A stretch of 64,000 nt of DNA from Carallia brachiata (Eukaryota; Streptophyta; Magnoliopsida; Malpighiales; Rhizophoraceae): positions 5,446,466 through 5,510,465 of the forward strand of contig JADCRB010000043.1 of assembly GCA_021464245.1 (NCBI GenBank). Reading direction: 5' to 3'. A model generated the notes under the pieces. That model saw only the letters and a program-made list of their open reading frames with translations. It ran no database searches and had not been told where the DNA came from. A program made the position numbers and the translations under genes. Shown here one piece after another: positions 34,897 to 47,220 of the stretch (position 1 is the first letter of the stretch; every line of letters begins with the position of its first letter).

Positions 34897-35325
34897 TGTT
34901 AGAATATTCCCAATTAGTATTCCTTGGAGTAGACTCAAAGAATGCTTACGTTAAGGAATATTATTAATGTGATCCGATTAATAAGGAAATAATTAATTAA
35001 ATCAATCTCGTCCGTTGATCTCAGTATTGATGGACATACTGAATTAGGTCTAAAAAACCCTAAAGTTTTGTATATATATAGCTGGTCTCCTCTCTGCCTC
35101 CATATACACGAAAACTCCATCTATAACGTGTGATTACAGTAAAAGGTCAGGAGAGAGAAATCGGTTATAAGGTTACGAAAGGTCTTAATCTCTATTCCGA
35201 CGCATGATGGCTATGTCTTCCGCTAACTCAGGTATTTCGTTTATCGTTTATTATATGATTTTATTCAGTTTCAAGATCCTAAAATTATATTTGATGATTG
35301 ATTAGATTCATGTTTAAATCTAACA
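34897..35325 (+). repeat. 3' LTR of copia element
   Basis: 429 bp, same ends as the 5' LTR, followed by the second GCACA target copy. Confidence 0.95.
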
Positions 35326-36870
35326 GCACACTCTAGTTGCTTTGGAAGTTCATACGCACCCAATCCCCCTAATCTAGTTCAAAGAAGCGTGTTCTCACAT
35401 CTGATCTCACCAGGTTCTTCCACAAGCAGGCAGCCTTTCTACAGTCTGTCAGTCTCTTAGTAGACGCAACATTGTTTCTAAGTATTCACCGCAAATGGGG
35501 CACCTATCCGTTTCTGCACACCCCATTCTCTATCTCTCATAGTTGCACAAAATTCTACCATGTGCAACTTGCCAAGCAAAGTAACGGACCCCTTCAATAC
35601 ATGGTAGTTTCCACACTTTTGTCCATAAGCTCACTTCCTCATCTTGGCAAGAATTTTTGACTATAGAATCATAGGCTAGCTTCACATTGAAGCATCCATT
35701 TGTAGACCCACTCTATGAGATATCATCCTCATTGCTAGAGCCTCCCTCAAAATAATAGATGCCAACTCAAGTAGCCGTTGTCTTGGCAATAACATTCCCA
35801 GAACCTACCAACACCAACCTTTCCCAGCTTCCCAGTAGTCAGCCACCAAACTTTGTCTTCCGTTTCAGCAAGTGGGTGCATCGCTTCGAACAGTAAAAGG
35901 GTTTGATCAAGTCATTTATCCATCCAGAATCTGACCTTGGAGCCATTACCAACTCTCCACTTAATATTGTTCTCGATAATGTCTTGTATTTTAACCACAC
36001 TCCTCCAGGTATGAGATGCAACCTTCTTAGTGATCAAATCTATTTCACCAGTTCGACAATATTTTGCCCTCAATGTTCTGACCCACAATTGTTCCAGCTG
36101 TGTTATAAATCTCTGGCTTAGCTTAGAGAGCATCGCTTTACTCGCCAGGTGAGCCTGTCTGATACCCAAACCACCCACACACTTCGGCTTGCACACCTTA
36201 GCCCAACTCAAGACAATCAGAGTTTCATTGATTCTTGGTGGGATAGGATCTCCGTGCAGGACACCTAGAACCATCCTAGTGATAGAAGGAGCAACAACTC
36301 CCATTGTTTTTGATCAAAAAGAGCCTGAAAGCCGTCTAAACCAGAGGCTTTATATGGGTCCATAGCAAACAAAGCATCTATTACTTCCTCTGTACTGAAT
36401 GGTCTCATCAGACCATCCAACTCACAGGTAGACAAGGATGGAAAGTAGCCCTTGGCCCGAAAATGCCACAGGTTAGTTCCTTCAGCCGAGTACAAATTTC
36501 GAAAATAATTACAGGCCATGGTCCGAAGCTCATTATCATCCCAGCACCACACTCCAAATTCTTTCTTCAGGGCTTCGATGCGATTTCGGTTGCGGCGCAC
36601 TATAGTGGTGGCGTGGAAGAATTTTGTATTTCGATCGTCATCTGTGAACCATTTCACTCTGAATTTTTTATACCAAAGCATTTCCTCTTGTCTAAGAATT
36701 TCCTCAAGCTTCGTTTGAACCTTGCACTACAACGAAAACATCCCGGGAGAAAATTGTCTTTCAAGACTTCGTTGGCACCCCTGTATTCTGGCCAGTGGCC
36801 GTTTCTTTTTAATAAAAATATTGCCAAAGCCGCTTTGATTCCATTGCCCAAGCACCTCGAATAAAACATC
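35326..36870 (-). pseudogene. LINE ORF2: RT remnants and zf-RVT, RT core deleted
   Basis: From 36870 down: YRGANEVLKDNFLPGC; WFTDDDRNTKFFHATT (pre-RT); MDPYKASGLDGFQALF (about 36360); RINETLIVL (about 36220). Next in the same reading comes AKVCKPKCVGGLGIRQ, which belongs after the RT core, so palm motifs such as KLDLEKAYDR and the F-x-DD site are absent. WRVGNGSKVRFW (about 35940) and the zf-RVT (VAHGRILC, CPICGE, LLRD at about 35575-35450) follow, with stops. Confidence 0.85.
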
Positions 36871-36959
36871 CAAAGTGGTATTTAAATAGATTCTACTTAT
36901 TATGTGTTATAAAATTATGGATAAATTATACTCATTTAAAAAAAATTAAAATAAAAATC
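36871..36959. other. AT-rich patch where the end of the endonuclease should be
   Basis: AT-rich non-coding DNA separates the endonuclease GDF..EKKGG region from the pre-RT segment. About 100 codons of the expected endonuclease C-terminus are missing, so a deletion with filler or a small insertion is likely. Confidence 0.45.
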
Positions 36960-37443
36960 GCCATCAAAGAAAAACTCTACAAGCAGCACCGCCCTTCTTT
37001 TCTGTTGGCGAGCTTGTAGAGTAGAAGTCGCCAATTAATACCGAAGGCTCGTTCATGCTATTGTTCACTCAAAGGAGATCCTCCCACAATCTCCTCCTTG
37101 TTCCTGACGTTGGGCTTGCATAAATAGTCGTGAGACACCAAAGTATAGTCAAACCTTTTTCAAGCATCCGCAAGTGAATAAATTGCTATTGACTTCTGAT
37201 TTTTATAGCTTGCACCTAGGTCTCATCCTACAAAACCCAAATTCTACTTCTAAATCCAGAACCCTCTTCCCCAATCATCCCTGAAAGACCCACCTACCTA
37301 CACGCTTCATCTGCTTTAACCCTACTTATTTGAGGTTCCACCGTGAATACCACAGTTGGCTTATGTATCTGCAAAAACATTCGCAACACAGGCTTGAACT
37401 TATTGTTGTCCACCCCAAATACATTCCAGAAGAAGATCTCCAT
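36960..37443 (-). pseudogene. LINE ORF2 start, AP-type endonuclease, truncated
   Basis: ATG at 37443 starts MEIFFWNVFGVDNNKF, the usual start of plant LINE ORF2 (M-K-I..WN-x-G). VEPQISRVKAD follows, then LTTIYASP (about 37140) and LIGDF (about 37030) before EKKGG (about 36990), the core of the APE-like endonuclease. A frameshift separates the halves and the later catalytic SDH part is absent. Confidence 0.75.
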
Positions 37444-37499
37444 GTAAGTTAGAATAAGAGAAAGAACAACACAAAATTCATCTAGCCCAAAGTAGGGCC

Positions 37500-39461
37500 T
37501 TCTAGTATAGACTCGTTGTTGGACTCATCCACCAAGGGAGATTCTGGAACTCTGGATATAAAGTCCAGTCCTTAGTGGGGAGTAGCCTCATGACCCATTA
37601 ACGCATACATGAAAGGGGGCTCAGGTAACGGATCAGAGATTGAGCCCAAGCCATCAATTTCTCTTGGGTCCCCAATCACAAGGTCCATAGCCTCTCTGTC
37701 ATTAGCCCAATTGGAAGGCCTATCTTGGACCATTATATCATGTCTTGTACTTCTCTCCACCAACTCCTTTAAATAACATTTTTTATTTTCGTGACGAGTA
37801 TCGTTAAACTTTCAGAATTTTTTGTCTGATTTTTTTGCCTAAATTGTAACGAGTTTTTTAATTTTTGTGACGACAGTTTTATTTTATATAACAGAAAAAA
37901 AGATAAACTCTTTTGTTATAAAAAGTAAAATAATCTTTATAAAAAAATAAAAAATTTGTTGTAATTCAAGTAAAAAAATGGCACAACAATTTCTGGTGCC
38001 CTACCTTTACCGTTTGGTGATAAGACCCTACAGATGTCCTTGATGCCAGTTGGCCTTGCCTCTCAATGTCCGTATGTAACCGCCTTTGAGATTTCCCAGT
38101 GGAGTCACAGCATTAGTGCTCGGAGCCCGATTTGATTGTTCTTGTTTTTTTGGTCCACGTGTCTGAAAGGTTCTTTCTGTTGCCACATTCCTAGATTCCT
38201 TCAGCTTTTCGACTGCTCTCCCACCGCTCACCGTGCCACACACTGCCACCGCCGGCAATCTCTCAGCGTGAGGTTCCAGTCCACCCTCCCCAGCTATTGG
38301 ATTTGACTCCTGTTGTGGCTCATCCCTTTCAGATTCTTGTTCCAGCGCAAAAAATCTGGATCCCTCAGGGCATTTGGAAGGCTGTTCTGTCAAGCCTCTA
38401 GCGCCATCCTCCACCATACGGCCTCGATTCCATCTGTCCTGACGCTTTACTAGCATCTAGGGGCCATAGCTTTCGGTACTTTCCTGCATTCCTCCCCGCC
38501 CTTTGCTGCCCCATTCTGGCATTCCCCTGCCTTATGACCATAACGTCCGCAGTCGAAACAAACCATTTGTATACCTCCATGTTCCACCCTCCGCACCCTT
38601 CCACCAAGTCTATAACGAGTGACTAAAGATTGATAGAGGTCTAACTCAGCACATAGCCTTGAAGAATTACCGCCAGACACCTCCATTGTTGTGCTGTCCA
38701 CTTTTACCATTTTTCCGATTTTGTTTCCAATACGCCATAACGCCTTCGGGTGATAATATTCCACCAGTAATCTTGGCAGCCGGACCCAAGTTGCCACATG
38801 GTCTATTCCAGCTTGATCCGGGGGCCATCTGCGCACTGTCAAATAATGATCTGCCATCAACCAAGTTGATGTCTCCCTGCAATACATGGTCGTAATCTTC
38901 AGCCTTTGCAAACCGTACCAAAGAAAACTCGTTTCCCAGATCAACTAAGGAGAATTTTCCTTGGGGATGCCAAATGAAATTCAAGCGCTTAAGCATAAAC
39001 GCATAACCAACTTGTTTTCCCAGTAACTTGATAATCAAAGTTTTCCTGCAGCAATCCCATAATGCAGATTTTTCTTGCGCCGAAAAAGCAACGTTGGGGC
39101 AGTCTCTTGGTCCTTCATCAGACTCATCATCAGATAACGGCTCTTCATCCAAGTCCACTGCCGTATTCTCACTGGGAGCTTCCCAGTCCATATTTACATT
39201 GGCACTCAAGAAAGCGTCCTTATATGACACCACTTGACGGCCAGTTCCCACAGTTGAGGCACAATTCATGTTTACAGCACCTGCATTCCCAACCATAGCC
39301 ACTGCTACCTTTATCTTTTTATTGCTTCTTGCGAGTTGGTCAGCCTCCTCCTCCGTAGAGGCGGATGAATCCGGAGCAGGAACACCATCGCCACCCATGT
39401 TCAGCCTTGAAACTTTTGACATGTGTCCCTTTGTTTTAGCTTTATTTTTTTCTACACCCAT
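37500..39461 (-). pseudogene. LINE ORF1: DUF4283 and CCHC zinc knuckle
   Basis: The ATG at 39461 begins MGVEKNKAKTKGHM. DUF4283 covers LIIKLLGKQVGYAFMLKRL through VDLGNEFSLVRF (about 39045-38910), then a frame change, then GIDHVATWVRLPRLLVEYY. The zinc knuckle CFDCGRYGHKAGEC lies at about 38560-38519. The tail continues in shifted frames to about 37500, interrupted by an AT-rich block at about 37768-38010. ORF1 proteins of plant LINEs bind the element RNA; this copy is broken. Confidence 0.85.
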
Positions 39462-39907
39462 AGATTAATGGATACCAGTTGTTTCAAACATTTGATACAA
39501 TGTGGATTGGCTTGTCAAGCCCAAAAGCGAAAGTCAACATACACAATACATTTGATACAATGCTTTTCGTTACAAATACAGTGGCACAATTCATGTTTAC
39601 AGCACCTGCATTCCCAACCATAGCCACTGCTACCTTTATCTTTTTATTGCTTCTTGCGAGTTGGTCAGCCTCCTCCTCCGTAGAGGCGGATGAATCCGGA
39701 GCAGGAACACCATCGCCACCCATGTTCAGCCTTGAAACTTTTGACATGTGTCCCTTTGTTTTAGCTTTATTTTTTTCTACACCCATAGATTAATGGATAC
39801 CAGTTGTTTCAAACATTTGATACAATGTGGATTGGCTTGTCAAGCCCAAAAGCGAAAGTCAACATACACAATACATTTGATACAATGCTTTTCGTTACAA
39901 ATACAGT
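39258..39907. repeat. exact 325-bp tandem duplication at the LINE 5' end
   Basis: 39258-39582 and 39583-39907 appear identical base for base. Each begins GGCACAATTCATG and ends AAATACAGT. The unit includes the first part of LINE ORF1 and its upstream region, so ORF1's start is present twice. The outer copy's start (39786) runs into a non-ORF1 tail at 39484. Confidence 0.93.
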
Positions 39908-40689
39908 TCTTTTTATGTTCGCAAAAGCAGCTGGAGATTTAAGCAGGCCTTTTTTTTATTTGGGCTCTTTCGCAGACATTATTATATGATTGACTAGCGC
40001 CAACCCAATCTTATGCGGAAAATTTTTTTTATTTATATAATACTAGTATTGGACCATAGTAAGAAATTTGAGAAGAGAAGGATTCTCTGTCATGTTGGAA
40101 CGTTTTGCACGAGTCTTATGCTCTATTTGGTTTCATAAAGAAAATCCTCAGAATTGAGAACAATTAAAATAAATGGAAAAAAATTAATTTTCGCATTATT
40201 TGTTTGGATAAGTTAAAAAATAATGACAAAAAATTAACTTTGATTCTGAATTTGGTTAAAATAACAAAGTTGTAGTTATATTTCTTAATTTCGATTCGAC
40301 TGAAAAATCACACAATTCCAATTTGTATGAAAGAAGTTATAGCTAAAAAACTAAACAGTACACAAAGTTGGAAAAATGTTCAAATAGAATCAAATGTTCA
40401 AATAGAATCAAACCAACGCTCAATTACTTTTTTTTTTGCATTTTTTTGTTATATAAAACATAAAATAACAAATGGAAGTAAAATTCACTGGTAACCATAA
40501 TTTTTGTATAAATAAATATCAAATTTAATATAAAATTACATGTAATTTCTATACAAATAATGGACATATCAGTTTACTATTTTAAACAAGAGGGGGACTT
40601 CAACTCTACTTTCGAATGGGTTTTGTTCTATTGAGGTCACTGTGCATGTAAGATGTGTACATGTTTTGTGTATCTCTCTTATTATAAAA

Positions 40690-41330
40690 ACTTATAACTG
40701 CTAAAAAGAGTAAGTCCCACATCCTGTGAGTGTTGGGATTTTTAAATGTCAATGTGTATAGTAGCTTATTCGCAGGACCCTACTCTTAATTAGGTTTTAA
40801 ATTGATATGGGATGTCAAAGTTTACAAATTATTACTTGCTTAAATCTTGCCCTTAGCAAAATTAAGAAAAATAAGCGAATGTAAAAGAGACTTACACTTT
40901 AAAGACAATTTTTTGAAATTTCAAATATTAGTTTATATAGTTGGAAATCTAAATCCCACGTTATAAAAATTAGAATTAGACTCGTGATATACACGAGTTT
41001 ATACATATTTTGTGCATCGTTTTTAAGATGCCATGTATAAAAATTTATTACTGCCAAAAAAAGTATGACCCACATCCTGTGAGTGTTGGGATTTTAAATG
41101 TCAATGTGTATAGTAACTTATTAGCAGAAAGCACCTTGCTCATAACTAGGTCTTGAAAAAATATGTGTTATTAAATTTATAAATTTGTTATTTACATTTT
41201 ATTCATGGCAAATTTAAAGAAAAAAGTAAGTCAATGTAAAAAAAACTCACACTTGAAAGACAAATTTTTTAGATTTCAAATATAAGTTTATATGATTGGG
41301 AATCCAAAGTCCACGTTATAAAAATGAAAA
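40690..41330. repeat. diverged tandem duplication, unit about 355 bp
   Basis: The blocks CCCACATCCTGTGAGTG (40717 and 41070), TCAATGTGTATAGTA, AGACAATTTTTT/AGACAAATTTTTT and CCACGTTATAAAAAT (40956 and 41311) recur in the same order at a 353-355 bp interval. Many differences make it older than the other duplications. Confidence 0.85.
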
Positions 41331-44300
41331 AAAAAATAATAAATAGTTTATAAGTGATATACACCCATAAATTTAATACCAAATATCTTAAAATTTTGAA
41401 TTAAAATTTAATGTCAAACTTACCAATTTGTGTCGGGTCGGGTCTAAGCTATCGACCACATAAGTTTCTCGTTACATGAAAAACATAAAGGCTACAAAGC
41501 ATATTCTCGATTCTAGTTATATTATTTGTGCACGCACATAATCCATATCAATAATCCTTATTTTCAACAGAATGTAACAACAGTAGAACACAGGAGGAGC
41601 AAGGCCCAGCACTCCATGTGATTTTTAGCAGTGGTGTTATGGGTTTTGCCGACGCCACGTATCACCACGTTAGCTTTAAAGTTGAAAAGTGCCGAACTTA
41701 TTATTTCGGGGACGTGGAGGTTCGCATATAATGATTGAGTCCTATGAAAAAAATGCGGATAGATGTTTATGGACCATCAAAAATTATTTATACAGTATTT
41801 ATATTATAATAATTAATATATTTTATATAATTATAGTAATAAAATATGAAATAAAAATATTATTTTTTATTATAATTATATAAATTATATTAATTATTAT
41901 AATATAAATACTTTACATATAATTTTTTATATGATTACATAATAGAAGAAAAAAAGTCAAAAAATACTTATAGATTTATGTATGAAAGTAAACAACGATA
42001 ATAATAATTTTTATCAAAGTCTAATGCAAATGATTTCTTTCTAGTTATGACAATGATATAAAGTTAGCTTAAACAGGTGCCACTAAGCAATTTAATTATA
42101 TTGTCTAATTTTAGTACTTATTTCGTATATATATTTTTTCCTTTATATTGTGACTTTTACCTAATTGGTAGATGAGTCTCAACAATAAATTTCTTACAAA
42201 ATTCTTGCATGTCTTGATACACGAAAGTTTATTGGATTGAAAATATAAATAAAAAATAAACCCGTCTTTTTTGTATGAAAATTTATAATTAAATGTGAAA
42301 ACAGTGAATAAAAATCTCTTAGTTTTACATTTTTTATGCTATATCAATAAATCATTTGACTCAAAAATTTGATCTTATAAGTAAGGCTCAAAGATAAATT
42401 ATATATTAAATTTTGACACATTTTAATAAAACTTGACTTGATTTATAAAAATAAACGTTTCATAAAGTTTATATGTTGCTCAAAAATCATTTGTATTGCT
42501 CCTTTGTTTTTTTTTTTTTTCCCCCTTGAGAGATAGTCATGACCCATAAGTATATATAATGAAAAGGGGAACAATAAGAGGCGGGTTCACACTCTTCACC
42601 CCAAACAAATCATGATACAGAAATGATATTTATCTCAATTAAATATCATAGTTAAACGTCTCAAATATACTTACAAGAAAAAAGATGAAATTAAAAAAAA
42701 ATAAGAAAAAATTATTAAATGCAATCTTTACTAATTTAATTTAATTTAATTTTCTCTTTATTAATGTATGTAATACAATTCATGATGAATAGCATTATTC
42801 ATCGTGATAATATTGCTGACTAAAGAATAATGATTATTTATTTAGAAGACATTTTAAAAGTTAAAATTTAAAATTTTTATTTTCAAAATTTTGAATTCTA
42901 ATCTTGAAAAAGAAGGTATAAGATTTATAGAGATAAAAAGACCTATCCTATTCTGTAACTTACAAACTGATAGATCTGATAATAAAAAAAGAATAAAAAC
43001 CAAAATTGACAAAAAAAAAAAAAAAAAAGAAAACAAGACAGACATGACCTGCTAAGCCCATTCCACCACTCACATTTGACCACTTGAAGCGTCAAGCACC
43101 CACTTGTAGAAAGGGACTCGTTAAAATCTCATAAACGGCGGCACAGTCGGTAATCACACCTCTGCCCGACAATCAACCGTCCATGTGGCCAATGAATGAA
43201 TGTTAATCAGATGTTGGGGATCATATTATTATTTGGTTTTGGATCGATAGCAACATTTGACTCGAATACTCGCCTAGGCTTTCCATAGGGCTAAATATAC
43301 AGATAATCGGACAGTCTTATAGGATTTTGGTGAATAGTCAGTGACGTTGGTTAAACTCATAGAATTTGCTTTACTGTTAAATCAATGTAAAAAGTCTAGT
43401 TCTTTTTATAGGTGAGTCAGTACAATCTTTTTTATCATGATGGTAGATAACACTCCTCCTTCCTCATTTTGGATACCATAAAAAAGATTAATTAATTTAA
43501 CAGTAACATTAAATGATTTCAAATATATACAATAAATAACTATATAGTTTCATCTAATAGTATTTGACAATTTATCTTTTTTTTTTTTAAATTTAATTAT
43601 TTAACAGTTCATATCATTATGATACTATTTTAAAATTATTTAAATGAAATTACTAAGTTTTTTTACTTAATTTAATTGAAAAAAAAAAACTTGACGACTT
43701 CACTTTAATAGCTTTAAATTAGTAAAAAACTATATGAGTCGGTTGATGATTGAATTTATAAAAAAATAAAAGATAAATAAATTATCAGAATTATTGAATA
43801 AAATAGTGTAATTATTAATAGTTATCTATTTAAAATTACTTAGTATTACTCAATTTAATTTTCCCACTTTAGTGATGAATATTCCATTTATACGATCAGT
43901 CATAATACAAGAGTGTAAATTTGTATGTGAAGCTCCTAGTATCAATATAAACGCCTTATTTTTAGCTTCATATGTCTACTGAGTGTGACTACTACAATAA
44001 GCGTTCAGTAGTGTTCCAGCCTGTTCTCATATATACCCAACTATGGTCAACCCTCATTATTGTATCAGGCCTCTCCTCTTTTTTTTTTTTTTTTTTTTCC
44101 CCTTTTAAACAGCAATTATAATATTGCTCACACCATAATTTTAAACAAAAGGATACCTTTCAATAAAAAGAAAATAATAACTAGATGTAGAGTTGATGTA
44201 ATTAATTGTTATATATAATATCTATAAATTTGTTATATATTAAATTTAATTGTAAATTTTAAAAAATTTTATAATTTTTTTAATCTTATCAACCTATGAC

Positions 44301-46857
44301 GTACAACAATAATAAAATTAACATTAATAAGAAATATATAAAAAACTAATCACAATAACTCTATGTAAATAAATTTTCCTTTGTCAGTATATCAAAACTC
44401 TTAAAAAAAAATAAACTGACAGACAGTATCAGTCCTCTTCTTTATACGGAAAAAGTTGTTCTTAGCGAAGGAAGCTCAAATTTGGGCTTATATTTTAGGT
44501 ACAGAAGAGACCGTAGAGTCATTGGTACTCCGAATCACCTTTTGGAATTTGAACGAAGAGGAGCACTATTTTTTATGATGCCTTCTTGATTCTTGGTTAA
44601 AAAAAGTACAGTGAGCGTGGACAAACTGGTGAACCTGACCAGAAAACTGAGTCAGGTACCAATAAAGAAGTGGGTAAGTTAGGTTGAAAATGTGCCATAT
44701 ATGGTCTATCAGGTCGCAGGTAGGATTTGAAGGGACATACTTACCACCAATTGTTACTGTGGACCAGTGGATTAAAGCGTTCGAACATTGTCACCGGAAA
44801 GGCCTGGTACTAATTTATGAGCTTGTTCTCCGTTGATTTGGTGCCTCTTCAAGTAATCATTTTTAGGGTATCATTTTTATTTTTTTTATTTGCTTTGAAA
44901 AAAGTATATATTTGAAAAAAAAGTATAAAAAAAAATTTTCGTAATATAACGAGTTAAAAATCTTACAATTATATAAATTTATTGTGTAAAACGATGACCT
45001 TTTTTTTTTTTTCTCTTTTTTTTCATTATATTTGTAATCAATGCATTTATATAATAAATTTATGCAGTTGTATTATCAAAAGTTTTTTTCAGCAATTTTG
45101 TCCGAACATGTAATGAAACTTGCTTTCTTTATAGAGAAAAAGCGCCGCTCCTGCTGAAATGCATCACATGGTTTCTGCATTCGTACGTGGATCCACATCC
45201 CAAATAAGGTAAAGCTGCTTTTAATGTTGATGCTCAGAATTAATTTGCCGTTAGTCCTTTATGGGTTGAGAACATTTTTGTTTGAAAAAGAATGCATCAC
45301 CGGTATGCAAGTCATCGCATTTGTGAGTTAAAATACAAGGTTATCTGTTTCGTTTTTATTTAATCTCTTTCATAAAAAGAATCCCCACCCAAATACTGAT
45401 GAGGCTGAATAAATTTTCCTTATTCTTAATTATGATATTAACAAATTTTAAATTTAATAGTGTGTCTCAAAATAAATCTCATTTAATGGAGTTGGCCAAG
45501 GTGATGGAATTCAAAGCTGAATTAATACGATAAATGATACACCGACTTACTATCAAACTAACACCGACTTACTATCAAACTATCACCTTACGCAGTGTGT
45601 TGAAAATATTTGATTGATAGACTAAAAACAATAATATGTGAATTTCAAAGTGAAAGTCTCCAGCCACGGCCGAATTAATTGACCGAAACCAAAAGGAATT
45701 AATAGAGCGGATGAATTTGAAGGCCAAATTCTTAGAGAGATTAAGTCCAACCCCTTCATTCAATTTTTTTTTTTTTTTAAAAAAAGGGAAAAATACCATC
45801 AGTGCACCATCTACACTTGCTATGGTCATGACCCTTGCTATATAAAAATTCGTTGGAGAAAAACAAATCTTGCTCCACTGTAAATGCCAACTGCAATTGG
45901 CACTCTTATTGATTCGATATTATGTTCCTCTGCAAGGACATTAGACTTTATTATCATTTCATGGTCCTTCTTATAACCAAAAAACACTTGCAGTTTTTGG
46001 ACATGGGAAAAAAGTTCATTGCACAATTTATTAATGAAATGAAACGACATTTGTGGCACAGTCAAGGGGACAATGACGGCCCCAACTCAACCCCACATAA
46101 ATTAAAGAAAAGAAGTAAAAGGAAAATAGAGATCAGATATAGCAGATTGGTAGCAGGCCACGTTGCTTAATCGAAACATTTGATTTTTAATTTTTTTTTT
46201 CACAACATAGGATTTATGATGTCTATGAAAAAGGGAGTCACAGTTGTACACAAAAATAACAAATAATTCATTTAGGATATTTTGATTAGACCTCATGTTC
46301 GAAGAATTTAGGGCATGAGCCCTACAGGGTTGATATGCATGTCCTTTTACTACTCAGCACTGCACATGGGCTCACCTTAATTCTTCTCCTTGGGCAAAAT
46401 CTTGACGTGCATAATGTTTTCATGCATGTGACTCCACTTGCAGGGCTTGTGCCCCAAAGGGTGTTTGTTATAGTTCTTGCGCAGTTGTAAATTGTTAAAA
46501 AAAAAAGTAGTTAGAAGATCTATTTAGAATCTATACAAAATAATAAGTATCACATCATTTTAAATTTAACTTGAATAAAATAATAAAATATAGACTTAAA
46601 ATGATGTTATCATGACATTATTTTGGTTAAATTCTGTCTAAAGTATTTGGTTTATGTAACAACACTTTTTTTTTTTTTAGTCAAACACTATCAATTTATC
46701 ACATTATGATCGCTATAAAATTTATTTGTCCATCTATTATAATGATAAAATACGACTCCACAATATATTGTTAGTTAATTTTTTGATTGTCAGTTCAAAT
46801 AAATAGGATAAAATAGGCTTAACGAAAGAGTTATAGAAATTGCACCGTTGGGCAACG

Positions 46858-46993
46858 AGCTTTGCTCACGTAGTTAACAGACATTGCCTTTAACACTCAG
46901 GTCTGAGGTTCAAATTTCAAACCTAATTCTCTCCTTTCTTTCCTTTTACTGCCGGGCTACCAATTCTCATAGACAAAAAAAAAAAAAAAAAAA
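46858..46993 (+). mobile_element. SINE-like segment
   Basis: GAGCTTTGCTCACGTAGTTA resembles a degenerate pol III A box, and AGGTTCAAATTTC about 50 bases later resembles a B box. A pure A tract (46974-46992) follows. That layout suits a tRNA-derived SINE, but no target duplication was confirmed. Confidence 0.35.
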
Positions 46994-47220
46994 GCACCGT
47001 TGGGTCCAGTATCATTAATCATATGCCTTGTTTCATTGATACACATATCATATCAGACGGAGATGCACAAGGGAGAGATGAGCTTTTTAGGTTCAAAATT
47101 AACTGATACTCCCCGAATGTTCAATTGGTGTAGATTGGACCAAGTGTTCCGTCAAATTGTCGCAAAATTTCGTTCACAGGACTTTGATCAACAAGATCAT
47201 TTGGTCCTCGTTCTTCCAAA

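Larger units (their letters stand above)
28798..35325 (+). mobile_element. Ty1/copia LTR retrotransposon, complete in structure, coding region broken
   Basis: Two 429-bp LTRs (28798-29226 and 34897-35325) begin TGTTAGA and end TCTAACA. The 5-bp target duplication GCACA is perfect (28793-28797 and 35326-35330). A PBS TGGTATCAGAGC starts at 29229 and a purine tract AAGTGGGAGAA ends at 34896. Domain order gag, protease, integrase, reverse transcriptase, RNase H is that of Ty1/copia. I count 15 differences between LTRs, about 96.5 per cent identity, so the insertion is not very recent. Several frameshifts and an active-site change make it defective. It sits in the LINE at 28030-39907, so it is younger than that LINE. 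Confidence 0.96.
28030..39907 (-). mobile_element. L1-type LINE with ORF1 and ORF2, interrupted by a copia element
   Basis: On the - strand, in order: ORF1 (39461 to about 37500), ORF2 endonuclease (37443-36960), reverse transcriptase remnants (36870-35912), zf-RVT (about 35700-35330), then the 6.5-kb copia insertion, then RNase H (28797-28080). The LINE coding sense is continuous across the copia element when one GCACA copy is removed. The 3' end is near 28030, followed by an A-rich tract on the - strand (28021-28035). The 5' end is not certain: an exact 325-bp tandem duplication covers the ORF1 start and the upstream DNA to 39907. Stops, frameshifts and an internal deletion show the copy is dead. 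Confidence 0.85.

Noticed and set aside
28014..39452. TTAGCTTTATTTTTTT near 28014 and again near 39437 as a LINE target site duplication
   Set aside because: The right-hand copy lies inside LINE ORF1 (start of the MGVEKNK frame) and is repeated at 39762 by the tandem duplication, so it cannot be flanking target DNA.
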